DNA from: an uncultured Myxococcales bacterium
GTDB lineage: Bacteria > Myxococcota_A > Polyangia > Palsa-1104 > JAEUJZ01
Direction: 5' to 3'
DNA length: 50,279 nt
Assembly: GCA_937868485.1 (NCBI GenBank)
Contig: CALMML010000154.1
Coordinates: 1 to 50,279 of the forward strand
Positions 26,030 through 34,809 of the stretch are shown here, piece after piece (within the stretch, counting starts at the first letter, position 1; every line of letters starts with the position of its first letter). The position numbers and the translations under genes are program-made. Under the pieces are notes generated by a model. The model did no database searches, was not told the DNA's origin, and was given only the letters and a program-made list of their open reading frames with translations.

Positions 26030-26093
26030 ACGCGCTCTCCGTCGTGAAATCCCAATCTTCCCCAAACCCCTCGCTGACTTTACGCTACGCAGC

Positions 26094-26795
26094 ATGGACG
26101 CAGGACCTGGCAGTGCGCTTTTGACGCTTCGGACGTTTTATCACACGCTCCGTATCTCTATTCCGACGGTGATGGAGGGCTTGATCGGTCACACCTCGCT
26201 CGCTCGCTGCGACGCACGGCTTACCGACTGGGCCCAGACGCTGGTGAAGATTACGCGAACCACGCTGACGGTGGCGGGCCAGCACCACATTCCCAAAGAG
26301 CCCTGCATCGTCATGTCCAATCACTTGAGCCTGTGCGATGTGCCGCTGCTCTACGCTGCGCTCCCCGACGGAGTCCGCCTGCGCATGATCGCCAAAGCCG
26401 AGCTGTTTCGCGTTCCGATCTGGGGCCGCGCGATGCGTCACGCGGGCTTCATTCCGATTGTGCGCACCGACCGCAGCCAAGCCGTTGCCAGCCTCGAAGA
26501 AGCCGCACGAGACATCCGCAAAGGCACCTTTGTCTGGCTCGCTCCCGAAGGCACACGCAGCAAGACCGGCGCACTCGGACCCCTCAAAAAGGGCGGCTTC
26601 ATCCTCGCCACCAGCACCGGACTGCCGATCCTTCCCGTCGTCATTCGCGGAACCGACGACGTGCTGCCACCGACCAGCCTGCGCACCCGCTTCGATCAAG
26701 CCGTTCACATCGAGTTCCGTCCGCTCATCGCGTCCACCGAACGCAGCGTCGAGGAGCTGATGTCCGACGTCCGCACCGCACTCCGTCCCGCCTAA
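26094..26795 (+). CDS. plsC: 1-acyl-sn-glycerol-3-phosphate acyltransferase (PlsC family)
   Basis: A 233-residue acyltransferase of the PlsC/LPLAT family, which adds the second fatty acyl chain in phosphatidic acid synthesis at the inner membrane. The catalytic HX4D motif is NHLSLCD, followed by the glycerophosphate-binding APEGTRS and then GFILATSTGLPILPVVIRG. These four blocks in order are diagnostic. I start at ATG 26094; the open frame runs back to 25683, but that part is antisense to the GspC-like gene. The start lies 64 bp from the divergent GspC-like gene. There may be other LPLAT paralogues in the genome, so it might instead act on another lipid. Confidence 0.92.
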   Translation: MDAGPGSALLTLRTFYHTLRISIPTVMEGLIGHTSLARCDARLTDWAQTLVKITRTTLTVAGQHHIPKEPCIVMSNHLSLCDVPLLYAALPDGVRLRMIAKAELFRVPIWGRAMRHAGFIPIVRTDRSQAVASLEEAARDIRKGTFVWLAPEGTRSKTGALGPLKKGGFILATSTGLPILPVVIRGTDDVLPPTSLRTRFDQAVHIEFRPLIASTERSVEELMSDVRTALRPA

Positions 26796-26890
26796 GCCAC
26801 CGGCACGCGCAGCCGCACTTCGCACGACAGCCCCGCCGTCAGCCCGTTACATGAGTTGATTTCAGCGAACCGGAGCCGCACCATGAGCGT

Positions 26891-27490
26891 ATGCGCGTCG
26901 CGCTCTTTGGGGGCAGCTTTGATCCGCCCCACATGGGTCATCAGCTGGCGAGCCTCTATGTGCTTGAGACGTTTCCCGTCGATGAGCTTTGGCTGGTGCC
27001 AGTGTTTCGTCACGCCTTCGACAAGAAGCTCACGCCGTATCATCACCGACTCGCGATGTGTGATCGGCTGGCGCAGTCACTCGGGCCGCGCGTGCATGTC
27101 TCTTCCGTCGAAGAAGAGCTAGGTGGTCCCAGCTACACGCTGCACATGGTTCGTCGGCTTCAGCAAAAGCATCCCGACATCGCGTTTTCGCTGGTGATTG
27201 GCTCGGATCTCATCAAAGAGCGAGAGCGCTGGTTTGGCTGGCAAGAGCTATCGAGCCGTCTGCCGTTTTTGGTCCTTCATCGCAGCGGCGCGGATTCGCC
27301 GGGCAGTCCCGAGCCGCCCGCCTGCGACATTCGCCACCACGAAAAGCTGAGCCTGCCTGAAGTCAGCTCGACCGCCGCACGATCCGCGCTTTCCCAAGGC
27401 ATCTGTCCGACGGGCTGGCTGAGCCGTTCGGTGCTTACCTATATCGAAGATCACTCGCTGTACCTCGCCAAAGAGGAGGATCGCTCGTGA
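26891..27490 (+). CDS. nadD: Nicotinate-nucleotide adenylyltransferase
   Basis: Transfers AMP from ATP to nicotinate mononucleotide, giving deamido-NAD, in NAD biosynthesis (cytoplasm). The 199-residue length is normal. The nucleotidyl-transferase motif GGSFDPPHMGH is at residues 7-17, with the (G/V)xDxxxxxxxW element VIGSDLIKERERWFGW in the middle and SSTAARSAL as the C-terminal ISSTxxR-type ATP-contact motif. It overlaps the next gene by four bases (GTGA) and is co-translated with it. No rsfS or proBA, frequent neighbours, is visible here. Confidence 0.95.
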   Translation: MRVALFGGSFDPPHMGHQLASLYVLETFPVDELWLVPVFRHAFDKKLTPYHHRLAMCDRLAQSLGPRVHVSSVEEELGGPSYTLHMVRRLQQKHPDIAFSLVIGSDLIKERERWFGWQELSSRLPFLVLHRSGADSPGSPEPPACDIRHHEKLSLPEVSSTAARSALSQGICPTGWLSRSVLTYIEDHSLYLAKEEDRS

Positions 27491-28398
27491 CGACATCGCT
27501 GTTTGCCGACGAAGCCCAGCCCGAGCGCTCGACGCAGGTGCTGGTCGTCGGTGCCGGTCCCGTAGGTCTGTGCTTTGAGCGTGCGCTTTCGCACGTTGGC
27601 TTTCCCGTTCGCAGCTGGTCACGATCCCACGGACCCTTGTGGCCGCAAGGCAGTGAACCCGTCGCTGCGGACATCGTCATCTTGGCGGTTCGCGACGACG
27701 CAATTCCCCACGCTGCCGAATACATCGTGACGCACGGTGGCGCCGGTCCGCAGTCGGTCGTTTTGCACTGCGCGGGGGGACGGCCTCCGTCGCAGGTGCT
27801 CGGTTCGATTCGCGAGCTGGTCAAAGGCATCGGCCTGCTGCATCCGCTGCGCTCGTTTGTTCACACCGGATCGAGCGACGATCGCGAAGGCAGTGGCCCG
27901 CAAAAAGAACACGAGCTGATTGGCACCGTGATGGCGCTGTGCGGAGACTCGTCCGGGCTCGCGGCGGGACAAGAGCTGTGTCAGGCGCTGTCCGGTGTGC
28001 CGCTGGTCCTGCCCGAAGATCGACTGCCGATGTATCACGCAGCGGCGGTGCTGGCGGCGGGTCATGTCGCGACGCTGCTGGATGTCGCGGTGCAGCTTTT
28101 GAGCCGCATTGGGCTCGATCGCAAGGCCGCAGCGACGGCGCTGACCGCACTGACTGAGTCGGTGCTGCTCAACATTCGACAGGTCGGACTGCCGCAGGCG
28201 CTGACGGGACCGATTGCGCGGGGCGATGCGCTGACGGTGGCGAGTCACCTTGATGCGCTGAATCGTCAGAGCTGCCAAGTCGGTGACATCTATCGCGTCC
28301 TCGCTGAGTCTTCGCTGGACATTGCGTATCGCAAAGGTGCTGCCGAAGACTCGGCGCTGGCTGCGGTCGGGGATGTGCTCGCTGCCCGTCGCGTTTGA
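27487..28398 (+). CDS. Rossmann-like DUF2520-family protein
   Basis: A 303-residue protein with an N-terminal Rossmann domain (VLVVGAGPVGLCFERAL, residues 18-34; ADIVILAVRDDAI; GLLHPLRSF) and a helical C-terminal domain typical of DUF2520 (MYHAAAVLAAGHVATLLDVA and LTGPIARGDALTVASHL). Family members resemble pyrroline-carboxylate and ketopantoate reductases, but the substrate is generally unknown. They often sit beside coenzyme-biosynthesis genes such as panC; here the partner is nadD, whose stop overlaps this GTG start by four bases, so a cofactor-related role is a reasonable inference. Confidence 0.9.
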   Translation: MTTSLFADEAQPERSTQVLVVGAGPVGLCFERALSHVGFPVRSWSRSHGPLWPQGSEPVAADIVILAVRDDAIPHAAEYIVTHGGAGPQSVVLHCAGGRPPSQVLGSIRELVKGIGLLHPLRSFVHTGSSDDREGSGPQKEHELIGTVMALCGDSSGLAAGQELCQALSGVPLVLPEDRLPMYHAAAVLAAGHVATLLDVAVQLLSRIGLDRKAAATALTALTESVLLNIRQVGLPQALTGPIARGDALTVASHLDALNRQSCQVGDIYRVLAESSLDIAYRKGAAEDSALAAVGDVLAARRV

Positions 28399-28429
28399 CC
28401 GGGCGCTGACGGTCTGCTAGGGTCGCGCC

Positions 28430-29851
28430 GTGCCCGTTTCCTCTCGTCGCGTCGTCATTGCGGATGATGAACCCAGCTTCCGTAAGGTGCTGTCCTCGCT
28501 TCTTCGTCGCGAAGGTTATGAAGTGCTGGAAGCTCGCGATGGCGAAGAAGCCTTGGCGGCGCTATCGAGCGATGTCGCGGTGCTGATCACCGACTTGCGG
28601 ATGCCCAAGCTCGACGGAATGCAGCTGTTTCGTCGCGCCATCGCCGAGTATCCCGACCTCAAGGTCATCATCTTCACCGCCTACGGTCGAATCACCGAGT
28701 CCGTCGAGGCCGTCAAGCTCGGCGCCTTCGATTTCGTCGAAAAAGGCACCGACAACGAACACATCCTGCAAGTGGTTCGCAAAGCGGTCGCAAGCTACGA
28801 GCTGGATCTTCGTGATCCGCGCAAAGGGGGTCACATTCCGCCGCAGCTTGGGCGCTATGGACTCGTCGGAACGTCGCCTGCGCTGCAAAAGGTCTTTTCG
28901 CTCATCGAAAAGGTCGCCGACACGCCCTCGACGGTGCTGATCATTGGTGAAAGCGGTACTGGCAAAGAGCTGGTGGCGCGCGCGCTCCACGAACAGTCGA
29001 GTCGCAAAACGGAGTCGTTCATTCGCATCAACTGCGCCGCGATTCCCAAGACGCTGATGGAATCGGAGCTGTTCGGGTACGAAAAGGGCGCGTTCACCGG
29101 CGCGGTGTCGCAAAAGCCCGGACGCTTTGAACTGGCCGATCGCGGCACGCTGTTTCTCGACGAGATTGGCGAGCTGGCGCTGGAGATGCAAGTCAAGCTC
29201 CTGCGCGTGCTGCAAGAGTCCGAGTTCGAGCGCGTCGGTGGCATCAAGACCCTGCGCGTCGATGTCCGTGTGATTGCGGCGACGAACCGCGATCTCGTCA
29301 AGGAAGCGGCGGCGGGAAACTTCCGTGAAGAGCTGTATTACCGACTGAACGTCGTGCCGATTCAGCTTCCGTCGCTGCGCGAGCGTCGAGAAGACATTCC
29401 GCTGCTCGTTTCGCACTTTTTGCACCGCTTTAACGACAGGTTAAAAAAGTCGATCTCGGGACTCACCGACGACGCGATGGCAACGCTGCTGCGCTATCCG
29501 TTCCCCGGCAACATCCGTGAGCTGGAAAACATCATCGAGCGGACCGTGCTCCTGGCGGAAGGATCGGTGATTGATGTGCGCGATCTGCCTCCGAATGTCA
29601 CCGCGACGCAGATTCAGAGCACGACGCCGATTCGTCCGCCCGTGACGCCGCTTGCGCCGAGCAGTCGTCCGCCCGCTAGCTCGCTCAAAGAAATCGTTCG
29701 GCAGGAAACCGAGCGCGTCGAGCGAGAGATGATTCAGCGTGCGCTCCAAGAGACGCAAGGCAACGTCACGCAGGCCGCCAAGCAGCTTGGAATCAGTCGC
29801 AAGAGCCTGCAAATCAAGATGAAAGAGCTGCGTCTACGCGAAGCAGACTAG
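28430..29851 (+). CDS. Sigma-54-dependent response regulator (NtrC family)
   Basis: A three-domain transcriptional activator of 473 residues. The receiver domain has Asp12/Asp13, the phospho-acceptor Asp55 ([10 protein letters not shown]) and Lys105. The AAA+ domain has Walker A GESGTGKE (173-180), the sigma-54 contact GAFTGA (220-225) and Walker B LFLDEIG (241-247). A Fis-type helix-turn-helix closes it ([20 protein letters not shown]). All key residues are present, so it should be activated by phosphorylation and act at sigma-54 promoters. The start is GTG 28430, 31 bp after the DUF2520 gene. No histidine kinase is adjacent, so its sensor is an orphan elsewhere. It converges on a LysR gene. 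Confidence 0.96.
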   Translation: MPVSSRRVVIADDEPSFRKVLSSLLRREGYEVLEARDGEEALAALSSDVAVLITDLRMPKLDGMQLFRRAIAEYPDLKVIIFTAYGRITESVEAVKLGAFDFVEKGTDNEHILQVVRKAVASYELDLRDPRKGGHIPPQLGRYGLVGTSPALQKVFSLIEKVADTPSTVLIIGESGTGKELVARALHEQSSRKTESFIRINCAAIPKTLMESELFGYEKGAFTGAVSQKPGRFELADRGTLFLDEIGELALEMQVKLLRVLQESEFERVGGIKTLRVDVRVIAATNRDLVKEAAAGNFREELYYRLNVVPIQLPSLRERREDIPLLVSHFLHRFNDRLKKSISGLTDDAMATLLRYPFPGNIRELENIIERTVLLAEGSVIDVRDLPPNVTATQIQSTTPIRPPVTPLAPSSRPPASSLKEIVRQETERVEREMIQRALQETQGNVTQAAKQLGISRKSLQIKMKELRLREAD

Positions 29852-29887
29852 CTTGGGAATCCGAACCGGAATCGCACGCCGCTTGCG

Positions 29888-30859
29888 TTAGGAGTGCTTC
29901 TGTTTCGGACTCTGTTTCGGACTCTGTTTCGGACTCTGTTTGTCCAGCGCTTGACACAGCGCGGCCAGACGCTGAAGCACCCACTCATGTGCAGGACCGA
30001 GCACCAGCTCAGGAACATGAATCGCAGACAGATAGAGCTTGTGTTCGTCTTCTCCCCACGACGCAGGATGAATCCGAACCAGCGTCTTGCTTCGCAGATC
30101 CGGTCCAATGAGATGCTCGGGAAGATTGCCAAAGCCAAGTCCCGCGCGCAGCATTTCATGCTTGGTATGGAGATCCGAAACGCGCCACGTCTTCGACGAC
30201 AAAACCGCTTGATCGGGAACGCCTTGGGACTCCTCTTCACTTCGTTCGGACAGCACAATCTGAACGTACGGATCGAGCTGTTCCAGCGAAAGGGGTCCAC
30301 GCAGCTTGGCCAGCGGATGCTGCGGAGACACCACCGGCAACATCCGAATCGGCGCGAGCACCCGTCGCTGTAGCTTGTGACCGATCGATCCTGACAGACC
30401 CATCGGACTGACCACGCCGATGCTCGCTTCTCCGCGCAGGACTTTTCCCGACACCGCCGACATCGTCTGGGTATCGACGCGCAGCTCTACCTGCGGAAAC
30501 GCCTGTGCAAACTCGCGACACAGCTCGATCGCTGCGGGCAGCGGAAACAGTGCATCCAGACACAGAGACACCGACGGTTCCATTCCCGCAACCAGAGACG
30601 CCGCCAGCTTGCGCAGACCTTCTACTTCCGCCGACACACGCCTGGCTGCAGACAGAATCACCCTGCCCTGTTCCGTCAGCGTAGGCAGCTTGGTCGATCG
30701 ATCCCACAGCACCAGTCCCAGCTGATCTTCCAGGTTGCGCATGGTCTGACTGACCGCAGACTGAACCCGACGGAGCTTGCGCGCAGCGGCGGAAAAGCTG
30801 CCTTCATCGGCCACCGAAATCAGGACGCGAAGCTGATCCAACGTAAGTGCATCGAGCAT
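29888..30859 (-). CDS. LysR-family transcriptional regulator
   Basis: A 323-residue LysR-type regulator. The N-terminal winged helix is clear (LTLDQLRVLISVADEGSFSA, then RRVQSAVSQTMRNLEDQLG), followed by a linker helix and a periplasmic-binding-like effector domain that includes VSLCLDALFPLPAAIELCRE and SIGVVSPMG. The C-terminus ends in an unusual KQSP tetrapeptide repeat encoded by a 12-bp tandem repeat. The target gene is unknown. Regulators of this family usually control the divergent gene, here the small protein at 31073, and a T-N11-A dyad lies 23 bp upstream of the start. Confidence 0.93.
   Translation of the reverse strand: MLDALTLDQLRVLISVADEGSFSAAARKLRRVQSAVSQTMRNLEDQLGLVLWDRSTKLPTLTEQGRVILSAARRVSAEVEGLRKLAASLVAGMEPSVSLCLDALFPLPAAIELCREFAQAFPQVELRVDTQTMSAVSGKVLRGEASIGVVSPMGLSGSIGHKLQRRVLAPIRMLPVVSPQHPLAKLRGPLSLEQLDPYVQIVLSERSEEESQGVPDQAVLSSKTWRVSDLHTKHEMLRAGLGFGNLPEHLIGPDLRSKTLVRIHPASWGEDEHKLYLSAIHVPELVLGPAHEWVLQRLAALCQALDKQSPKQSPKQSPKQKHS
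29900..29941. repeat. 12-bp tandem repeat at the 3' end of the LysR gene
   Basis: CTGTTTCGGACT occurs three times in a row (29900, 29912, 29924) plus a six-base partial copy. On the coding strand each unit adds four residues (KQSP), so copy-number change would keep the frame and lengthen or shorten the C-terminal tail without inactivating the protein. Confidence 0.85.
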
Positions 30860-30881
30860 GAACTACGTATCGCACAAAGGA

Positions 30882-30915
30882 ATGGATAAGCGCCATCTTC
30901 CATCATCTGTAGGAA
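30882..30915. promoter_or_regulatory. Possible LysR-type binding region
   Basis: ATGGATAAGCGCCAT (30882-30896) is a 15-bp element with 4-bp dyad arms and the T-N11-A spacing of LysR boxes. A second dyad, TTCC-N10-GGAA (30898-30915), follows at once. Both lie just upstream of the LysR start and in the 213-bp region shared with the divergent gene at 31073. Apart from this I see nothing in 30860-31072. Confidence 0.35.
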
Positions 30916-31072
30916 TCATCTTGGCGGACGACCTGACTTGTCGCAGCGCTGCGGTGTGTAGCGTTGCGGCTCGTAGCTCTGCGTTCTTCGTCGCCAGAAG
31001 GTTCGCTTGTATGTGCGAATGCTGCGTGCTTCTCAGTCGGCGCGCGCGCAGATTCCTTGCAATAATGACAGG

Positions 31073-31486
31073 GTGCTTGTGGAGATCTTTCGCAACCACC
31101 ATCTGATCGCAGAGCGCGACTCGATGTTGGGAGTGCTGCGGGTCACACGAACCAGCGAAGAGTTCAAGGAACTCGAAGACATTGACGAGGCCTATCAAGC
31201 CTTGTTTCGCGTGCTCGATCGGATGCAGCGCTCGACGTTTTGCTTGCTGATTGATCTTCGTCAGTCTCCGGCGCGCAGTGATCCTCGGTTCGAAGGAGCC
31301 ATGCGCCGCATCAGACCGCTGCTGTTTCGAGGTTTTCGACGCTGTGCCATCTGGGTTCGCTCGGCCTCGGGCGTTCGTCAGGTCAGTCAGCACACCAAAG
31401 AAGATGGCTATTCCATCTTGGTGGGAAACAGCGAGTCCGAGCTGGTGCTGTACCTGACCGACGGAAAGCTGCCCAGCTTTCGCTAA
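31073..31486 (+). CDS. Small hypothetical protein (possible SpoIIAA/STAS-like fold)
   Basis: About 137 residues from GTG 31073 (MLVEIFRNHHLIAERD...). The frame continues upstream to 31007, but that part is Arg-rich and lacks protein-like composition. The layout is two strands, a helix with many acidic residues (FKELEDIDEAYQALFRVLDR), then CLLIDLRQSP and later SILVGNSESELVLYLTDG. The strand CLLIDLRQSP followed by a helix resembles small STAS/SpoIIAA-like proteins of deltaproteobacteria, but I cannot assign the family. It is divergent from the LysR gene, which could regulate it. The codon composition is consistent with a real gene. Confidence 0.65.
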   Translation: MLVEIFRNHHLIAERDSMLGVLRVTRTSEEFKELEDIDEAYQALFRVLDRMQRSTFCLLIDLRQSPARSDPRFEGAMRRIRPLLFRGFRRCAIWVRSASGVRQVSQHTKEDGYSILVGNSESELVLYLTDGKLPSFR

Positions 31487-31530
31487 GCGTCGCGTCCGTA
31501 CGACGAGCCCGCCTCGCCACCTGTTTGAGC

Positions 31531-31557
31531 TTGCCGACTTGTAGCTTGTGATATAGT
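31531..31557 (+). promoter_or_regulatory. Possible promoter for the zinc-ribbon gene
   Basis: TATAGT (31552-31557) is a good -10 match, 26 bp before the GTG at 31584. TTGCCG (31531-31536) could serve as a -35, but the spacing of 15 bp is short. Weak prediction. Confidence 0.3.
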
Positions 31558-31583
31558 GCGCCACCCAAACGGGAGAACTAGTC

Positions 31584-32381
31584 GTGTCCGACGATCGCTC
31601 TTTAGTCATCCAGAAGCTCAAAGACGATATTTTCCACGTACAAGACGTGGTTGCCGCCGCCATCGAAAGCGGAGAGCGTCCCAAGCAGTACGCTGCCGGT
31701 CCGCTGATTCCACCGCTGGTCCGGCGCTATGAAGAGCTGCTCTCGCAGTCCGAGGCGGAAGAACAGTCCGCACTGGAGCGCAGCATTGGTCGCTTTCTGA
31801 CCGATTTGCGACGACAGGCTTCGGGTTTGGCCCAGCAAGTGTCGGGGCGCCCGGTCGAAAAAGCAGCGGATGCGGGTCAGCCCTTCTTGCTGTCTCGTCC
31901 GCAGGCGGTTTCGTCGTATAGCTCGACGCTGGCGAAGCCAAAGACCAAGCCCAAGTACGCGGTCGGCAGCGAAGTCGAAGCGTGGTGTGGCAAGTGCAAA
32001 GAGCTGCGTGCCCACGACATCGTTGCGGTGCTCGATGACATGCCCAAGCAAGTCATCTGTACGTTCTGCAAAAGTCGCCACGGCTTCCGAACCGAGCCCG
32101 CTCGCAGCTCCACAAGCGACGCGCCCGCGCCGAAGAGCACACCGTCCTCGTCGGGTCGCAGCGGCACCGGAAAGAACGACAAAGCCACCAAAGAGCGACT
32201 CCAGTTCGAAAAAGAGCTGCTCGATGCGACGACGGCTCCGGTGTTCGATCCGCGCGACAACTTCAAGCCCGGACAGATCATTGCGCATCCGAAGTGGGGT
32301 CGCGGCAAGATCGAAAGCGTGCTGCGCGGGAGCATTCTGGTGCGATTCCTCGACGGACTGCGTCAGGTTTCACGCCAGTAG
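31584..32381 (+). CDS. Zinc-ribbon protein with C-terminal beta-barrel-like domain
   Basis: A 265-residue soluble protein starting at GTG 31584 with GGGAGAA upstream. The first 100 residues are helical. A zinc ribbon follows near 132-160 (AWCGKCKELRAHD ... QVICTFCKSRHGF: CxxC and CxxC about 25 apart). After a Ser/Thr/Pro/Lys-rich linker the last 40 residues form a small beta unit (FKPGQIIAHPKWGRGKIESV, then LVRFLDGLRQV). This resembles the Tudor-like, CarD/UvrD-C-terminal-type element found in myxobacterial proteins. Nucleic-acid or RNA polymerase binding is inferred and not shown. It converges on the DUF2891 gene across a probable terminator. Confidence 0.8.
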   Translation: MSDDRSLVIQKLKDDIFHVQDVVAAAIESGERPKQYAAGPLIPPLVRRYEELLSQSEAEEQSALERSIGRFLTDLRRQASGLAQQVSGRPVEKAADAGQPFLLSRPQAVSSYSSTLAKPKTKPKYAVGSEVEAWCGKCKELRAHDIVAVLDDMPKQVICTFCKSRHGFRTEPARSSTSDAPAPKSTPSSSGRSGTGKNDKATKERLQFEKELLDATTAPVFDPRDNFKPGQIIAHPKWGRGKIESVLRGSILVRFLDGLRQVSRQ

Positions 32382-32393
32382 CCGCGTCGACGT

Positions 32394-32434
32394 AGCGCCC
32401 AACGGAAACAGCGACTCGCGTGCTCCTGGGCGCT
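32394..32434. terminator. Inverted repeat between convergent genes (terminator candidate)
   Basis: AGCGCCCA (32394-32401) and TGGGCGCT (32427-32434) are perfect complements, and the stem extends two more pairs outward (one G-T wobble). The 25-base loop is large. It lies exactly between the convergent stops at 32381 and 32439, so it could end both transcripts, but there is only a short T run. Confidence 0.45.
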
Positions 32435-32438
32435 GCGT

Positions 32439-33590
32439 TTACAGCCCGACGTTTGTCAGCAGATACAGCGCGAACGATGCCAGCCAGTGCGTTCCGCCGT
32501 ATCCAGATTCCTTGATCTGCGCGAGCGCGGTCTGCGTGTGCTTGTCCGCAATCTGGGACAGCTTCTGCGCCGTATCGGGCTGTGCAGAGAGCGCTTTGGC
32601 CAGACCTCGCAGCGCAGCGGCTCGCTGAAACGAAAGCCCAATCAGGTGTCCGATGCGAGGATCACGCAGATCGCGAACTTCGACGGGCGCACGCAGCCGA
32701 TCAAACGCGGGCGAATCGACAGCGGGCAGAAAGTCTTGCAGCCAGCGCGCAAAGTCCGACTGCGTCATCACCCGTCGCATCAAGTCTGCTTCCACCAAAC
32801 AGGGCGAGATGAAGTCTTCTCCCGACGGCTCGTACGCAACCGGACAGCGACGATCCGCTTGATAGAACGTGAGCGCGCGTTCCATAAGAAGCCTCGCAAA
32901 GGCTTCATTTTGTGTGGCCTGCGCGTAGTCGAGCGCGTGAATCATCGCGTACGCGGTGTTGTCGTGTGTTCCTGAGCGCACCGGAACCGTCAGTCGCGAC
33001 AGATACTCCGACAGCCGCTGCGCAAGCAGCTCCGTCAGTGGACGCAGCGCAAGCAGCCAGCGCTTCGCATCCTCGTCACGCTGCGCCAGCGAGTGAAGCT
33101 CCGCCGACAGACGCAGCAGCCAGCCGATGCCATACGGACGCTCGAAGGTTCGGTTGCGCGACGCCGAAAAGAACGCGACTTCTTGCGCAATCCGATCCGG
33201 CTGAAGGTGCGCGCTCAGCTTGACGCGCAGCTCGCTTGACTCTGGCAGCGACGGAAACAGCGCCAGCACACGCACCATCGCCCAGTGTCCATGAACCGCC
33301 GAGTGCCAGTCAAAGCAGCCATAAAACGCAGGCGTCAGCACCGATGGTGGCTTGAGCGTCTCGTCTCCGTCGAGGATATGTCCAGGCTTGTTCGGCCACG
33401 GCTTGTCCACGCAGTCCATCGACAGCCGGAGCAGCGAGCTGGCTTGCGCTTCAGACAGCGTCAGCGACGGAATCGGTGCCACCGGAGGCTTCTTCTGACA
33501 GCTTCCCGCAAGCAGCAGCAAGAGTCCCAGCGCCAAGCCCAGTCGCACCACGGGCAGCCAAACGATGCAGCGATGTCGAGAGCCAGTCAT
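32439..33590 (-). CDS. DUF2891-family lipoprotein
   Basis: A 383-residue protein with a lipoprotein signal (LGLALGLLLLLAGSC, Cys31). The mature part matches DUF2891: VLTPAFYGCFDWHSAVHGHWAMVRVL, later RPYGIGWLLRL, SGTHDNTAYAMIHALDYA and PSGEDFISPCLVEADLMRR. The alpha-toroid appearance and conserved His/Trp/Asp residues suggest a glycan-active or ligand-binding protein, but the family has no established function that I can name. ATG 33590 directly precedes the signal peptide; the open frame runs back to 34091 only as antisense to the next gene. It is divergent from the DUF6544-like gene. Confidence 0.88.
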   Translation of the reverse strand: MTGSRHRCIVWLPVVRLGLALGLLLLLAGSCQKKPPVAPIPSLTLSEAQASSLLRLSMDCVDKPWPNKPGHILDGDETLKPPSVLTPAFYGCFDWHSAVHGHWAMVRVLALFPSLPESSELRVKLSAHLQPDRIAQEVAFFSASRNRTFERPYGIGWLLRLSAELHSLAQRDEDAKRWLLALRPLTELLAQRLSEYLSRLTVPVRSGTHDNTAYAMIHALDYAQATQNEAFARLLMERALTFYQADRRCPVAYEPSGEDFISPCLVEADLMRRVMTQSDFARWLQDFLPAVDSPAFDRLRAPVEVRDLRDPRIGHLIGLSFQRAAALRGLAKALSAQPDTAQKLSQIADKHTQTALAQIKESGYGGTHWLASFALYLLTNVGL

Positions 33591-33598
33591 GCGCGAAA

Positions 33599-33624
33599 GT
33601 GTCGCCAGCCCATCTCTGCGACAC
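33599..33624. promoter_or_regulatory. Inverted repeat in the DUF2891/DUF6544 divergent spacer
   Basis: GTGTCGC (33599-33605) and GCGACAC (33618-33624) are perfect complements, 12 bp apart, in an 87-bp region between divergent starts at 33590 and 33678. A dimeric regulator could bind here and control both genes. Confidence 0.35.
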
Positions 33625-33677
33625 AAGTCCGAAGCCACACAGCGCCCCTCGGTCCGCGCATCTTGTACAGTGACCCG

Positions 33678-34787
33678 GTGCGCTACCTCTTTTCGATCGT
33701 CGTGTTCCTTCACGGACTGATTCATCTGCTGGGGCTCGTCAAAGCGATGGGCTGGGCCGAACTTTCGCAGCTCAAGCTGCCGATCTCCAGGCCGATGGGC
33801 CTGCTGTGGCTGCTGGCGGGTCTGCTGGTGATGCTTGCCGCGCTTGTGCCGATGTCGCAGCTGTGGAAGCTCGGTGTGGCGGCGGCGATCGTGTCGCAAG
33901 TGGTGATTGTCTGCGCGTGGTCCGATGCCAAAGCGGGAACGGTCGCAAACCTGATCCTGCTCATCGGTGCGGTCTATTCGTACGCAGCGTGGGGTGGCAG
34001 CAGCTTTCGCGCAGAATATGCCCGAGAGGTCGCGCGCGTGCTTACGCAGGTTCCGCAGGCAGCGCTGCTCACCGAAGCGGATATGGCGCATCTGCCGTCG
34101 CCAGTTCAGCAGTATCTACGCGTGAGCGGAGCGCTCGGGAAGCCTCGTCCGACCAGCCTGGTCGCTCGCTGGAAAGGTCGTATTCGCGGCGGTGCCACCG
34201 AGCCCTGGATGGACTTTACCGCTGAGCAGGTCAACACCTTTGGCAGCACGCCCGCGCGGCTGTTTCTGATGGATGCGACGATGAAAGGACTGCCCACCGA
34301 TGTCTTTCATCGCTTCGTCGACGAACAAGCCACTTTTCGGGTTCGCCTGCTGTCGCTCGTGCCGGTGGTGGATGCCAAAGGTCCCGAGATGACTCACTCC
34401 GAGACGGTCACGATGTTCAACGACATCTGCTTGCTCGCACCGGGACGACTCGTCGATCCGAGCATTCGCTGGGAAGCGATCGATGGCTCGTCGGCACGCG
34501 CGTTTTATACCCAAGGCCACGAGACGATCTCCGCGGAGCTTCACTTCGACGCGCGTGGCATGCTGATCGACTTTGTGTCCGATGATCGCGCGGCGGCGTC
34601 CAAGGATGGCTCGTCGTTTGTCCGTCAGCGCTGGAGCACGCCGCTTACCGAGTCACGTCGCTACGGAGATCTGCTGCTTCCCTCGACCGGCTCGGCGCTG
34701 TGGCATCCCAAAGAAGGCCCCAGCTTTTCCTACATTGAGCTTGTGCTGCTCGATCTCCGCTACGAGCCTTCTGCAGCGACGAAGTAG
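33678..34787 (+). CDS. DUF6544-like membrane protein
   Basis: A 369-residue protein from GTG 33678. The N-terminus has about four hydrophobic helices (YLFSIVVFLHGLIHLLGLVK; LLWLLAGLLVMLAALVP; two more), then a 250-residue soluble domain. That domain carries the pattern of DUF6544 proteins: LPSPVQQYLRVSGALGK early, ARLFLMDATMKGLPTDVFHRF and IRWEAIDGSSARAFYTQGHETISAEL in the middle. The function of the family is unknown. The longer open frame from 33285 is antisense to the DUF2891 gene. It converges on the TolC-like gene with only 22 bp between them. Confidence 0.8.
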   Translation: MRYLFSIVVFLHGLIHLLGLVKAMGWAELSQLKLPISRPMGLLWLLAGLLVMLAALVPMSQLWKLGVAAAIVSQVVIVCAWSDAKAGTVANLILLIGAVYSYAAWGGSSFRAEYAREVARVLTQVPQAALLTEADMAHLPSPVQQYLRVSGALGKPRPTSLVARWKGRIRGGATEPWMDFTAEQVNTFGSTPARLFLMDATMKGLPTDVFHRFVDEQATFRVRLLSLVPVVDAKGPEMTHSETVTMFNDICLLAPGRLVDPSIRWEAIDGSSARAFYTQGHETISAELHFDARGMLIDFVSDDRAAASKDGSSFVRQRWSTPLTESRRYGDLLLPSTGSALWHPKEGPSFSYIELVLLDLRYEPSAATK

Positions 34788-34809
34788 CGAATCAGTCGGC
34801 ACCGCAGCC

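Noticed and set aside
30863-31684. 273-codon open frame on the minus strand
   Set aside because: It covers the LysR upstream region and the 31073 gene, begins inside the zinc-ribbon gene, and has no protein-like pattern. The plus-strand gene has better composition.
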